Of a DNA stretch of 64,000 bases, positions 10,146 to 20,001 are shown piece after piece (within the stretch, counting starts at the first letter, position 1; each line of letters opens with the position of its first letter). The stretch is from Mobilicoccus caccae (GTDB lineage Bacteria; Actinomycetota; Actinomycetes; Actinomycetales; Dermatophilaceae). The notes beneath the pieces were generated by a model that ran no database searches, was not told the DNA's origin, and was given only the letters and a program-made list of their open reading frames with translations. The stretch covers positions 2,771,199 through 2,835,198 of the forward strand of contig NZ_BSUO01000001.1 of assembly GCF_030161635.1 (NCBI RefSeq), read 5' to 3'. Both the position numbers and the translations under genes were made by a program.

Positions 10146-10283
10146 CTCACCGGCACGATCACGCCGATGGACACCAGTGTGCCCGCATCTGTCGCGGGGG
10201 ACAACTCTCACCGGCAGGATCGTGCCGGTTCAGGCGTTTCACGAGGCACTGCACCGGCAACCGAGACGACTATCGGCACGATC
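10146..10283. promoter_or_regulatory. three CGGCACGATC-type operator-like sites upstream of hipBA
   Basis: CGGCACGATC occurs at 10151-10160 and 10274-10283. The middle site, 10211-10228, is an almost symmetric version whose outer CCGGCA and TGCCGG arms are perfect. The motif start recurs at 10151, 10212 and 10274, a spacing of 61-62 bp or about six helical turns. All lie immediately upstream of the chosen hipB start. They are the best candidates for HipB operators and for cooperative looping. Assignment is by position and symmetry only. Confidence 0.6.
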
Positions 10284-10338
10284 GCCCCGCTCGCACCTGG
10301 TCGCAGCGGAGCAGTCCCACCCACCTGCGACGCCGTGG

Positions 10339-10977
10339 TCAGCGAAAGCGGCTCTGCAGCAGGGGAACACCCTCACCGGTGACCCGATCGAGGTAGGCGG
10401 GACGTCCGGACATCACCATGGCCAGGGCCTCGGCGGTGCCGCTGACGACGGGCCCGTCCCCATGGCGCCAGTCCGCGTCGTCGGCGCGCCAGGTCAGCCC
10501 GTCGAGGTGCCCCTTGGCCGGGAGGAACGATTCCCGACCCCGCGGCGACACGATGATGTCGAGCGCCGCGACCCAGTGCACACGCGGAACCGTGACGTCC
10601 AGACCCCGCGGGTCGGCGAGATCACGCAGGTGGATGCACGAATCGGTGAACGGACCGGCGGCGCCGATGTACCACGGCTTCGTCCGGTCTCCGGCGGTTC
10701 GGCGCAGCTCCTCGGCGATCTCCGCCAGCGGACGGTCCGCGAGGCGCGCGGCGATGACGTCGCAGGCGGTGGCCATCGAGCGGTGCCGCGCCGCCGTGAG
10801 CAGGAAGCGCCAGGAGGGGACGCGGATCGGCTGAAGGGCGTGGCCGGCCAGGGTGCGGACGTCCCACCCCGCGCACAGGGTGGGGTCGTCGGCGTGGGCC
10901 TCACCGAGGTCGTCGAGGGTATCGGCGAAGAGGAGGCGGTTGGCGGTGGTCCAGGCGAAGAGCTGGTCGTCTCTCAC
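10339..10977 (-). CDS. maleylpyruvate isomerase-family (mycothiol-dependent) protein
   Basis: This is a 212-residue MDMPI-family protein read from a GTG at 10977. It shows LCAGWDVRTLAGHALQP near residue 35, the CIHLRDLADPRGL segment (about residue 125) and the terminal TWRADDADWRHGDGPVVSG block of the TIGR03083-like family. The usual HxxxH near the N-terminus is reduced to one His (AGHALQP), so metal binding may differ. It lies 20 bp downstream of ctaD in the same direction and may be co-transcribed. Its substrate is unknown. Confidence 0.75.
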   Translation of the reverse strand: MRDDQLFAWTTANRLLFADTLDDLGEAHADDPTLCAGWDVRTLAGHALQPIRVPSWRFLLTAARHRSMATACDVIAARLADRPLAEIAEELRRTAGDRTKPWYIGAAGPFTDSCIHLRDLADPRGLDVTVPRVHWVAALDIIVSPRGRESFLPAKGHLDGLTWRADDADWRHGDGPVVSGTAEALAMVMSGRPAYLDRVTGEGVPLLQSRFR

Positions 10978-10997
10978 CCGGCACAGGCTGGCACACC

Positions 10998-12689
10998 TCA
11001 GCGCGGTTCGACAGTCTCCGGGTGATGCAGGTCGAAGGCCGGCCGCTCGGAGCGGATGGGCGGGATGCGGTCGAAGTTGTGCCGGGGCGGTGGGCACGAG
11101 GTCGCCCACTCCAAGGAGGCGCCGGCACCCCAGGGGTCGTCGTGCTTCTCCATCGGCGCGTATCGCGAGGTCCACCACACGTTGTAGAGGAAGACCAGGG
11201 TCGAGACACCGAGCAAGAAGGAGAAGATCGAGGACACCTGGTTCATGAACATGAACCCGTCCTCGACGAGATAGTCGCCGTAACGGCGGGGCATTCCGGA
11301 CATCCCCAGCAGGTGCTGGATGAGGAAGGTTCCCTGGAAGCCGATGAACAACATCCAGAAGTGGACCTTTCCCCACGTCTCGTGCAGACGCCGACCGGTC
11401 AGCTTGGGCCACCAGAAGTAGAACCCGGCGAACATCGCGAAGACCACGGTGCCGAACACGGTGTAGTGGAAGTGCGCGACGACGAAATAGGTGTCGGTCA
11501 CGTGGAAGTCCAGGACGGGACTGGCGAGGATGATGCCTGTGAGGCCACCGAAGAGGAAGGTGACGAGGAATCCGATCGCCCAGATCATCGGGGTCTCGAA
11601 GGTGAGCGACCCACCCCACATCGTGCCGATCCAGTTGAAGAACTTCACACCCGTCGGCACGGCGATGAGCATCGACATCACGGCGAAGAAGGGGAGGAGG
11701 ACCTGCCCCGTGGCGTACATGTGGTGTGCCCACACGGTCATCGACAGGGCAGCGATGGCGATCGTCGCGAAGATGACGCCCTTGTAGCCGAACAGGGGTT
11801 TGCGCGAGAACACCGGCAGCACCTCGCTGATGATGCCGAAGAACGGCAGCGCGATGATGTAGACCTCCGGGTGGCCGAAGAACCAGAAGAGATGCTGGTA
11901 GAGCATCGCCCCGCCCGAGGTGGCGTCGAACACGTGCATGCCGAAGAGGCGGTCACCCACCAGAGCGAGGAAGGCGCTGGTGAGCACCGGGAACGCCATG
12001 AGCACCATGAGCGAGGTGACGAGCACGGTCCAGGTGAACAGCGGCATCCGGAACATCGTCATCCCGGGAGCGCGCAGGCAGATGATGGTGGTCACGAAGT
12101 TCACCGCACCCAGGATCGTGCCGAATCCGGCACCGGCGAGGCCCAGCAGCCACAGGTCGGCCCCCAGACCGGGAGTGAAGGTGTTGTTGGACAACGGGAT
12201 GTAGGCGAACCACCCGAACGACGCCGCACCTCCCGGCACGAGGAATCCGGAGATGGTGACGAGGCCGCCGAACAGGTACATCCAATACGCGAACATGTTC
12301 AATCGGGGAAAGGCCATGTCCGCGGCCCCGATCTGCAACGGGACCAGAGCGTTGGCGAAGCCCGCGAAGAGCGGGGTCGCGAACAACAGCAGCATGATCG
12401 ACCCGTGCATGGTGAACAAGGCGTTGAACTGTTCCAGGTTGGTCAGCACCTGCAACCCCGGCGCCATCAACTCGAGCCTCATGATCATGGCGAGCAGTCC
12501 ACCCACCATGAAGAAGCCGAAGGACGTCATCAGATACAGATTGCCGATCACCTTGTGGTCGGTCGTGGTGATCCAGCCCAGAATCCGCGACCCGGGTGGG
12601 CGGGGGCGGACCGTGACGTCGGCCGGCAACAGATCCGGGGAGGTCGTTCGAGGCTGAGAGCTCGTCGTCGTGACATGTCTGGTGGTCAT
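10998..12689 (-). CDS. ctaD: cytochrome c oxidase subunit I (aa3-type)
   Basis: This 563-residue polytopic protein has about 12 membrane segments. Haem and CuB ligands are visible: [10 protein letters not shown] (low-spin haem His), [10 protein letters not shown] (the His-Tyr pair), AHHMYATG (two CuB His) and [11 protein letters not shown] (haem a3 and a His). The ATG at 12689 follows GGAGG; an upstream extension lacks homology. The gene is separated from any ctaC, ctaE or ctaF genes, as is usual for ctaD in actinobacteria. It is divergent from a heme oxygenase gene. It acts in the plasma membrane as the proton-pumping oxygen-reducing core. Confidence 0.95.
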   Translation of the reverse strand: MTTRHVTTTSSQPRTTSPDLLPADVTVRPRPPGSRILGWITTTDHKVIGNLYLMTSFGFFMVGGLLAMIMRLELMAPGLQVLTNLEQFNALFTMHGSIMLLLFATPLFAGFANALVPLQIGAADMAFPRLNMFAYWMYLFGGLVTISGFLVPGGAASFGWFAYIPLSNNTFTPGLGADLWLLGLAGAGFGTILGAVNFVTTIICLRAPGMTMFRMPLFTWTVLVTSLMVLMAFPVLTSAFLALVGDRLFGMHVFDATSGGAMLYQHLFWFFGHPEVYIIALPFFGIISEVLPVFSRKPLFGYKGVIFATIAIAALSMTVWAHHMYATGQVLLPFFAVMSMLIAVPTGVKFFNWIGTMWGGSLTFETPMIWAIGFLVTFLFGGLTGIILASPVLDFHVTDTYFVVAHFHYTVFGTVVFAMFAGFYFWWPKLTGRRLHETWGKVHFWMLFIGFQGTFLIQHLLGMSGMPRRYGDYLVEDGFMFMNQVSSIFSFLLGVSTLVFLYNVWWTSRYAPMEKHDDPWGAGASLEWATSCPPPRHNFDRIPPIRSERPAFDLHHPETVEPR

Positions 12690-12874
12690 GGCAGGCCTCC
12701 GCCCACTCCATGGACGCCGGGAGGCTGCAGCCTGAGGACGCCTACCGGAATCGCGGACACGACCGGCCTGTCGTCGACGAACTGGCGGCACCGGCGACTT
12801 CCATGAGCATGGAAAACGCGGCAACCCCGGTGCGCCGACCGTAACAGGAGATCGACATCATAGCCAGATATATC

Positions 12875-12903
12875 TTGACGAGAGGAATGGTGCCTGGTAA
12901 AAG
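12875..12903 (+). promoter_or_regulatory. candidate promoter in the 298-bp ctaD-heme oxygenase gap
   Basis: TTGACG at 12875-12880, a 17-bp spacer and TAAAAG at 12898-12903 lie about 85 bp before the heme oxygenase start. The surrounding ATATATC stretch is the most AT-rich part of the 12690-12987 gap. I see no convincing DtxR/IdeR or Fur-like box there and no gene. The match is partial (4 of 6 at the -10). Confidence 0.35.
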
Positions 12904-12987
12904 CGCTGGTCCGCACACCGATGAGCCACCGCCGGATCAACCCTTCGATGGATCCATCCGCGGAGGCCGAGCACCTAGCGTTGAACC

Positions 12988-13614
12988 ATGACGAACCTGA
13001 CGACCACACCGTTGAGCGCCGAGGTGAAGGTGACGACGGCGAACGCCCACGACGAGGCCGAACATTCGCCGTTCATGGACGATCTGCTGTCCGGTCGATC
13101 CGGGCGCGAGGAGTTCGTGCGGCTTACGGGACAGCTCTGGTTCGTCTATGACGCCCTCGAGTCGGCCTGCCGCACCCACGCCGACGACCCGCGCATCAGC
13201 CCGCTGATCGACCGCCGACTCGAGCGGCTCCCCGCACTGGAGGCCGACCTGTCCACGCTGCTCGGCGAGGACTGGCGCGACCGGCTCGCACCCCGGCCCG
13301 CGACGTCGGCCTACACCCACCGCCTCCGCACCTGTGCACCGCACGAACTCGCCGCGCATCACTACACCCGCTATCTCGGCGACCTGTCCGGCGGGCAGGT
13401 GATTCCCACGATGCTGCGCCGGCACTACGACCTCACCGAGGGGATGTCGTTCTACTCCTTCGACGAGATCGACAAGATCAAGCCCTACAAGGACGCCTAC
13501 CGGGCCCGCCTCGACGACCTCCCCCTCGACGAGGCCGAGCGGCAGCAGTTCCTCGAGGAGGCGGTCGAGGCGTTCGTGCTCAACACCGCGATGTTCGACG
13601 ACCTGGCCCGCTGA
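12988..13614 (+). CDS. hmuO: biliverdin-producing heme oxygenase
   Basis: This 208-residue all-helical heme oxygenase is close to the length of Corynebacterium HmuO. The proximal haem ligand is His21 in TTANAHDEAEHSPFM. The distal-helix glycine motif appears as YLGDLSGGQVI near residue 130. It cleaves haem to biliverdin, CO and iron, using electrons from a ferredoxin or similar reductase. It stands divergent from ctaD, which is a haem a enzyme, so a shared response to haem or iron is possible but no box is evident. No transporter genes lie alongside. Confidence 0.92.
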   Translation: MTNLTTTPLSAEVKVTTANAHDEAEHSPFMDDLLSGRSGREEFVRLTGQLWFVYDALESACRTHADDPRISPLIDRRLERLPALEADLSTLLGEDWRDRLAPRPATSAYTHRLRTCAPHELAAHHYTRYLGDLSGGQVIPTMLRRHYDLTEGMSFYSFDEIDKIKPYKDAYRARLDDLPLDEAERQQFLEEAVEAFVLNTAMFDDLAR

Positions 13615-13649
13615 GGCCGGCTCACTCGCGGGCGGCGGGGCGCGCCCGG

Positions 13650-13860
13650 TCACGACGTCGATTCGAGCAGCTCCAGGGCCCCGCCGGAGCCGCACCGACT
13701 GCAACCACTGCAGCGGTGTCACGCCGGTCTCCTCGCGGAAGCGTCGGGCGAAGGTGCACTCGCTCATGCGGGCGCGCCGCGCCATGTCCGCGACCTGGTG
13801 CGGCCGGATCCTCCTGCAACCAGGCCCGGGTCGCCGACGTCGAACTCTGCGTGGGCGACG
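13650..13860 (-). pseudogene. AraC/GlxA-family regulator remnant
   Basis: Two or three frames together encode part of an AraC helix-turn-helix domain. AWLQEDPAAP is followed after a shift by HQVADMARRARMSECTFARR and FREETGVTPLQWLQSVRLRR. A second shift at a four-G run restores ALELLESTS and a stop at 13650. The DJ-1-like N-terminal sensor domain is absent, and the domain stops before its second helix-turn-helix. Its upstream side runs directly into the truncated MFS gene on the other strand. It is non-functional. Confidence 0.75.
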
Positions 13861-13889
13861 GCACTCCTGCCACTCCATGAGGGCCCGGG

Positions 13890-14895
13890 CTCGACGGGGT
13901 TCTCCGGGTGGCAGCTGTGGTTGTTGTGGGGAGTCCTGGTCGGCGTCGGTGCCGGGTCGATCTCGATGTCGTTCGTGGCCGTCCTCGTCGGTCGGTGGTT
14001 CGTGACCAAGAAGGGACTGGTCACCGGCATCCTCACCGCCGCGGGAGCCACCGGTCAGCTGATCTTCCTGCCGATGGTCGGGTATCTCGCGACCGTCGCC
14101 GGCTGGCGCGTCCCCGCCCTCGTGGTCGCCGCGGGTGCGCTCGTGATGATCCCGCTGGTCCTGGCGGCCGTGCGCGACCACCCGCACCGGCTCGGACTCG
14201 AGGCCTACGGAGCGAGCCCCGAGAACCCGACGCCACCCGAGCCGGTCCGCACGGGCAACGCCGTCGCCGTCGCGCTCGGGACTCTGCGGGAGGCGGCGGG
14301 GACGCGCACGTTCTGGTTGCTCGCGGGCGGATTCGCCATCTGCGGCGCGTCGACGAACGGCCTGGTCGGCACCCACTTCGTCCCGGCCGCCCACGACCAC
14401 GGGATGCCGCTGACGACCGCGGCGAGCCTGCTCGCGCTGGTCGGTCTCTTCGACGTCGTGGGCACGATCGCGAGCGGCTGGCTGACCGACCGCATCGACC
14501 CCCGCTACCTCCTGGTGACGTACTACGCGCTGCGGGGCCTGTCGCTGATGGTGTTGCCGCAGCTCCTCGCGCCGAACGTCGAGCCGAGCATGTGGGTGTT
14601 CATCATCTTCTACGGCCTGGACTGGATCGCGACGGTACCGCCGACCGTGGCCCTGTGCCAACGCCACTTCGGCGGCCGCGGCGCGATGGTGTTCGGGTGG
14701 GTGTTCGCCTCCCACCAGATCGGCGCGGCGATCGCCGCCACCGGTGCGGGCGTCATCCGCGACATCAACGGCGAGTACGACCTCGCCTGGCTCATCGCCG
14801 GCGGACTGTGCCTGCTGGCGGCCGTCCTGTCCTTCCTCATCCCCCGGCGCCTCACCCCGGCCGTGCCGCGCCCCGTCGTCGAGGTCCCCTCCTGA
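13890..14895 (+). pseudogene. MFS transporter, N-terminally truncated
   Basis: Homology to the major facilitator superfamily begins abruptly at GWQLWLLWGVLVGVGAGS, normally the third or fourth membrane helix. It then runs intact through about nine helices to the stop at 14895. The first 80-90 residues are missing, and the sequence before the junction belongs to the AraC remnant on the opposite strand. In-frame ATGs exist (for example at 13798 within foreign sequence), but no complete N-domain can form. It was probably an oxalate/formate-like or general MFS exporter. Confidence 0.75.
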
Positions 14896-14928
14896 CCGCA
14901 CGACCACGAGGCGCGGGCCGGCGCAGCG

Positions 14929-15948
<1,020 letters not shown>

Positions 15949-16010
15949 TCAGTCGCGACGCTACCGGTGCCGGGTCGCCCTCCGCGAGGGTGAGCCCCCT
16001 CACTCGACGC

Positions 16011-16682
16011 TCACGGGGTCCCGGCCTGCTCCTCGCCCCTGGTGGCGGCGCGGTCCAGCCGCACGAGGACGCCCCGATCGAAGGTGCGCATCTCGCTCGG
16101 GCGCAGAACTCCGCGATCCTGGGCCCAACCTCCGATCGTCTCCGCCTGTTCGACGGTTCCGAGCTGCAGGAGCGCCGCACCACCGACGGCGAGGTGGGCC
16201 TCGACGACCTCCACGCACAGCCGCGCCACGTCCAGGCCGTCGTGGCCGCCGTCGATGGCGGACTCCGGGTCCTCCGGAAGATCGGCCACCCCGGCGGAGG
16301 TCACCCACGGCGGATCGGCGACGACGACGGCGAACCGCTCGCGTGAGGCGACGACCTCCTCCAGGCGCCCCAGGCGGACCTCGACCCGATCGGCGAGACC
16401 GGCGTCTGCGGCGTTGGCCCGGGCGTGCTCCACAGCGACGGGGTTTGCATCCACGGCGATGAGCCGCCGGTCCGAATCGACGATCGCGAGCAGGCCGATG
16501 TGACCGGCACCGGTGCACAACTCCAGGACGTCACCCGCGGGTGCGTGCCGCAGCAGCTCCGCTGCCCACTCCGACTGTGCCTCGGTCCACGGGCGCGGCC
16601 GAAGCACCCGCTCGTCGAACGTGATCCGCAGGGAGCCGAAGCGCATCGTCTCCACCCGGGGACGCACGTCGGCCTCACCCAC
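16011..16682 (-). CDS. class I SAM-dependent methyltransferase
   Basis: The 223-residue protein has the SAM-binding motif LELCTGAGHIGLLA near residue 50, an acidic strand end IAVDANPVAVEHA, and a DPPWV catalytic-loop motif near residue 125. The latter resembles the N-P-P-Y/D-P-P-Y motif of HemK/PrmC and nucleic-acid N-methyltransferases. The GTG at 16682 overlaps the stop of the CDGSH gene; an ATG at 16646 is a possible alternative. It is the last gene of the iron-redox/CDGSH operon, so the substrate may be linked to that unknown pathway. Confidence 0.78.
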   Translation of the reverse strand: MGEADVRPRVETMRFGSLRITFDERVLRPRPWTEAQSEWAAELLRHAPAGDVLELCTGAGHIGLLAIVDSDRRLIAVDANPVAVEHARANAADAGLADRVEVRLGRLEEVVASRERFAVVVADPPWVTSAGVADLPEDPESAIDGGHDGLDVARLCVEVVEAHLAVGGAALLQLGTVEQAETIGGWAQDRGVLRPSEMRTFDRGVLVRLDRAATRGEEQAGTP

Positions 16683-16869
16683 GGCGCACGACCTTGTGGG
16701 TGCCGTCGCACCACGGCTTGCGGCTGGACTTGTCACACGCGCACACGGCCACGACGGGACGCGTCACAGGGTGGGAGACCCCCTCGGCATCGAGGATCGT
16801 CTCCGCTCCCCGAACGAGGAGGGGACCACCGGGACACATGCGCACGCTCACCTCCCGTGGGCTCGTCAC
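16675..16869 (-). CDS. CDGSH iron-sulfur domain protein
   Basis: This is a 64-residue protein. The CDGSH motif appears as VCACDKSSRKPWCDGTHK, giving the three-Cys-one-His ligation of a labile 2Fe-2S cluster. The GTG start at 16869 shares GTGA with the stop of the upstream redox enzyme gene. Small soluble CDGSH proteins act as redox or Fe-S carriers. Tight overlap with genes on both sides indicates it works with the iron-containing oxidase. Confidence 0.9.
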   Translation of the reverse strand: MTSPREVSVRMCPGGPLLVRGAETILDAEGVSHPVTRPVVAVCACDKSSRKPWCDGTHKVVRRG

Positions 16870-17855
16870 GATGCCTGCCTCTCCTGCGCGGGGGCGGTCA
16901 GCGCACCCCACCGCTCGAGCACGCGGGTGGCCGCGACCCCGTCGAGGTACAGGCAGGCCGCCGACCCGAACATGACGTCGTCACGCAGCTCGGGGTGTTG
17001 TCGGACCAGACCGCCACAGACGTCACGCAGCGCCACCTGCTCGTGCACGGCGTCGGCCTCGATGTGCTCGTCGAAGTAGGCGGCGGTCTGCTCGGGCAGC
17101 CCGACCCGCTGGATGCCGCCGGCGATCTTGCGGCACGGCAGCGAACTGGTCGCCTCGAACGTGGCGAAGTGGCCCATGGCCGCGCCCCGCAGCCGGCGGC
17201 GCAGGGCGAACAGGGAGTGCAGGTTGTTCACGGCCAGGGTCTCGGCGCTCACCTGGCCCAGGTACGCCCCGTAGGTGGAGTCCAGACCACACGCCTCCAG
17301 CGCGTCGGCATACATCGTGGAGTGCAGCCGCTCCGGGCGGCCGCTGCCGTACTCGTCGTACTGCACCTCGGCCAGTGCGGCCTTCACCGGGCCGTCGAGC
17401 CGGCCGAGCACGAACGAGTGCGCGTCTGCCTCCTTGAGTGCATAGATGCTGCGCTCGCGGAGGAACTCGAGAACCTGGTCCTGGGTGGCGTGGCGGTGCA
17501 GGTAGGCCGCGAGCGACGGGCTGTCGTCGGCGTCGATGAGAGCACACAGGTCTTCGACGACGTCGTCCCCAGGCAGGTCGGCGAGCATGTCGCGGGTCGC
17601 CTCCCGCAGCTCCTCCTCCATGCGCGCCTCCAGCTCACCACGCAACCGGATGAGCTCGGGATCCCACTCCCGGTCCCCCTGCGCGTCGTCGAACCCGCGG
17701 TAGTGCAGCTCGAACAGCATCCAGAGGGCCAGCTGCGCGTCCTCGTCGACGAGCACGGTCGCCGGGACCGTGGGCATCTCCGCCAGGTCCTCTCCCGTTC
17801 GGAGGCAGCCGGCAACTTTGGCGCTCAAGGACCCCCGGTGTTCAGGGATGTTCAT
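16866..17855 (-). CDS. iron-containing redox enzyme, heme-oxygenase-like (HDO) fold
   Basis: The 329-residue protein matches the PF14518-type iron-containing redox family. Diagnostic segments are LFELHYRGFDDAQGDREWDP (about residue 48), LAEVQYDEYGSGRPERLHS (about residue 160) and FDEHIEADAVHEQVALRD (about residue 265). The conserved Glu, His and Asp residues should bind a di-iron or haem-like centre. The superfamily includes oxidative decarboxylases and N-oxygenases. It leads the three-gene unit with a CDGSH protein and a methyltransferase, a combination that suggests small-molecule oxidation and methylation. The product is unknown. Confidence 0.8.
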   Translation of the reverse strand: MNIPEHRGSLSAKVAGCLRTGEDLAEMPTVPATVLVDEDAQLALWMLFELHYRGFDDAQGDREWDPELIRLRGELEARMEEELREATRDMLADLPGDDVVEDLCALIDADDSPSLAAYLHRHATQDQVLEFLRERSIYALKEADAHSFVLGRLDGPVKAALAEVQYDEYGSGRPERLHSTMYADALEACGLDSTYGAYLGQVSAETLAVNNLHSLFALRRRLRGAAMGHFATFEATSSLPCRKIAGGIQRVGLPEQTAAYFDEHIEADAVHEQVALRDVCGGLVRQHPELRDDVMFGSAACLYLDGVAATRVLERWGALTAPAQERQAS

Positions 17856-18046
17856 CAAGACCGTCTCCGTTCGTGTGGATCCTGTTGCTCACTGTCGATC
17901 CTGGAGGTTGTCCGCGCATCGCGCTCGTCCAGAGACACCCGTGACGGGCCGAGCTGTCACATCACCAGGGCGCAGAGCCGCTCCGGGTGGCGCGCGTCAC
18001 ACCGGCAGTGCCCCGCGCCACCGTCGAGTTCCGTATGGCCGAGATC

Positions 18047-18142
18047 GAAGAACAACACCGACAACATGGACGACGCCCAGCACCACGAAACCGCAGGTCG
18101 ACGCATCGGAACCGAGGGTCGATGTCGTCGGTGTTGTTCTTC
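18047..18142. repeat. long inverted-repeat element, copy 2
   Basis: The left arm (18047-18067) begins GAAGAACAACACCGACAAC, identical to copy 1 over 21 bp. The right arm (18121-18142) is its complement with one change that still permits a G-U pair in RNA. The 53-bp interior is unrelated to copy 1. It sits 20 bp downstream of the stop of the ABC-F gene and 190 bp upstream of the HDO gene. Both copies therefore lie just past the 3' end of a minus-strand gene. Confidence 0.85.
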
Positions 18143-18161
18143 CGCCACCGGCCCACCACGC

Positions 18162-19955
18162 TCACTCGACGACTTCGGACAGCTCCAGCCAGCGTTCTTC
18201 GAGTTCGGCGAGTTCGGACTCCAGTGCCCGCAGGTCCTCGGAGTGGCGGCGCAGGCCCTCGAAGTCGCTCTGGTCATGTGCGGCCATGCGCTCGTGCACC
18301 TTGTCGATGCCGGCGGTCAGCTTGCTCATCCGCCGGTCGACGGCGTTGAGCTCCTTCTGCGCCGCCCGGCGATCCGCGCCGGACACCGCGGCATCCGAGC
18401 CTGCCCCGGTCGTCGAGGACCCGGTCGTCGGCGCGGCCGTCCGCCGGCGCTGGGCATCCCGCAGGCGCAGGTACTCCTCGACACCGCCGGGCACGTGGCG
18501 CAGCCTGCCGTCGAGGATCGCGTACTGCTGGTCGGTGACGCGTTCGAGCAGGTACCGGTCGTGCGAGACGACGATGAGCGTGGCCGGCCAGGAGTCGAGC
18601 AGGTCCTCGGTGGCGGCGAGCATGTCGGCGTCGACGTCGTTGGTGGGTTCGTCGAGGACGATGACGTTGGGCTCGCTCAACAACAACATCAGCAGTTGCA
18701 GGCGCCGCTTCTGGCCACCGGAGAGCTCGCCCACCCGCGCGGACAGGTGCTCGCGCGCGAAGCCGAGCCGCTCCAGGAGCTGTGCCGGCGTGTGGTCCTT
18801 GCCGTCGATGGTGAACGTCGTCTTCGTGCGCGCGAGCACCTCACGCACCCGGTCGCTCTTGATGTCCTCCAACTGGGAGAACTGCTGGTCGAGCATCCCG
18901 ATCCGCACCGTCTTGCCGCGCTTGACGCGCCCTTCGGTCGGTTGCAGGGTGCCGCACACGAGACCGAGCAGCGTCGACTTGCCGGCCCCGTTCGCGCCGA
19001 GGATGCCGGTGCGATCACCCGGCCCGATCCGCCAGGTGACGTCGCGCAGCACCTCCTTGTCGCCGTAGGAGACCGACACACCCTCGAGATCGACGACGTC
19101 CTTGCCGAGCCGGGCCACGGCCAGGCGCTGCAGTTCGATCGGGTTGCGCACCGGCGGCACGTCCTCGATGAGCTGATTGGCCGCCTCGATGCGGAACTTG
19201 GGCTTGGAGGTGCGGGCCGGGGCGCCGCGACGCAGCCAGGCGAGCTCCTTGCGCATGAGGTTCTGGCGTTTGGTCTCGGTGGCCGCGAGGATCCGGTCGC
19301 GCTCGACCCGCTGCAGCACGTACGCGGCGTAGCCACCCTCGAAGGGTTCGACGATGCCGTCGTGCACCTCCCAGGTCTCCGTGCAGATCTCGTCGAGGAA
19401 CCACCTGTCGTGGGTGATGACGAGCAGGCCGCCGGTGTTCCTCGGCCACCGCTTCTTGAGGTGATCCGCGAGCCAGGCGATGCCCTCGACGTCGAGGTGG
19501 TTGGTCGGCTCGTCGAGGGCGACGATGTCCCAGTCCTCCACGAGGAGAGCGGCGAGCGCAACGCGTCGCCGCTGCCCGCCGCTGAGGTCACCGATGCGGG
19601 CATCCCAGGGCACGTCGGCCGCGAGCCCGTCGATGACGTCACGGATCCGGGCGTCACCGGCCCACTCGTGCTCGGCCCGCTCACCGACGACGACCTGCCC
19701 CACCGTGGAGTCGGAGTCGAGGTCGTCACGCTGGTCGAGCACACCGAACCGCACCCCGCTGCGGCGCGTCACCCGCCCGGCCTGCGGCTCGATACGCCCC
19801 GACAGCATCCCGAGCAGGCTCGTCTTGCCGTCGCCGTTGCGACCGACGATGCCGATCCGGTCACCCTCTTCGAGTCCGAGGGTGAGCGAGTCGAACACGA
19901 CCTTCGTCGGATACTCCAGGTGCAGCCCTTCGGCTCCCAGCAGATGCGCTGCCAT
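18162..19955 (-). CDS. ABC-F family ATP-binding protein (Uup-like)
   Basis: The 597-residue protein has two ABC ATPase domains and no membrane segments. Walker A motifs are GRNGDGKTS and GANGAGKST. Signatures are LSGGQRRR and LSGGQKRR. Walker B motifs are VALDEPTNHLD and VLDEPTNDVD. A charged C-terminal region (about residues 520-597) predicts the coiled-coil CTD of Uup-type members. The ATG at 19955 follows GAGAAGG. ABC-F proteins act on the ribosome or on DNA intermediates, not in transport. It follows ispE as in many actinobacterial rsmA-ispE clusters. Confidence 0.92.
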   Translation of the reverse strand: MAAHLLGAEGLHLEYPTKVVFDSLTLGLEEGDRIGIVGRNGDGKTSLLGMLSGRIEPQAGRVTRRSGVRFGVLDQRDDLDSDSTVGQVVVGERAEHEWAGDARIRDVIDGLAADVPWDARIGDLSGGQRRRVALAALLVEDWDIVALDEPTNHLDVEGIAWLADHLKKRWPRNTGGLLVITHDRWFLDEICTETWEVHDGIVEPFEGGYAAYVLQRVERDRILAATETKRQNLMRKELAWLRRGAPARTSKPKFRIEAANQLIEDVPPVRNPIELQRLAVARLGKDVVDLEGVSVSYGDKEVLRDVTWRIGPGDRTGILGANGAGKSTLLGLVCGTLQPTEGRVKRGKTVRIGMLDQQFSQLEDIKSDRVREVLARTKTTFTIDGKDHTPAQLLERLGFAREHLSARVGELSGGQKRRLQLLMLLLSEPNVIVLDEPTNDVDADMLAATEDLLDSWPATLIVVSHDRYLLERVTDQQYAILDGRLRHVPGGVEEYLRLRDAQRRRTAAPTTGSSTTGAGSDAAVSGADRRAAQKELNAVDRRMSKLTAGIDKVHERMAAHDQSDFEGLRRHSEDLRALESELAELEERWLELSEVVE

Positions 19956-20001
19956 CAGTGCCCTTCTCGCCTCGCGCCGGCGGGCGCGGATGTCTCGTGA
20001 G

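Noticed and set aside
12690-12987. Iron-repressor box between ctaD and heme oxygenase
   Set aside because: No TTAGGTTAGSCTAACCTAA-like or Fur-like palindrome was found on reading both strands.
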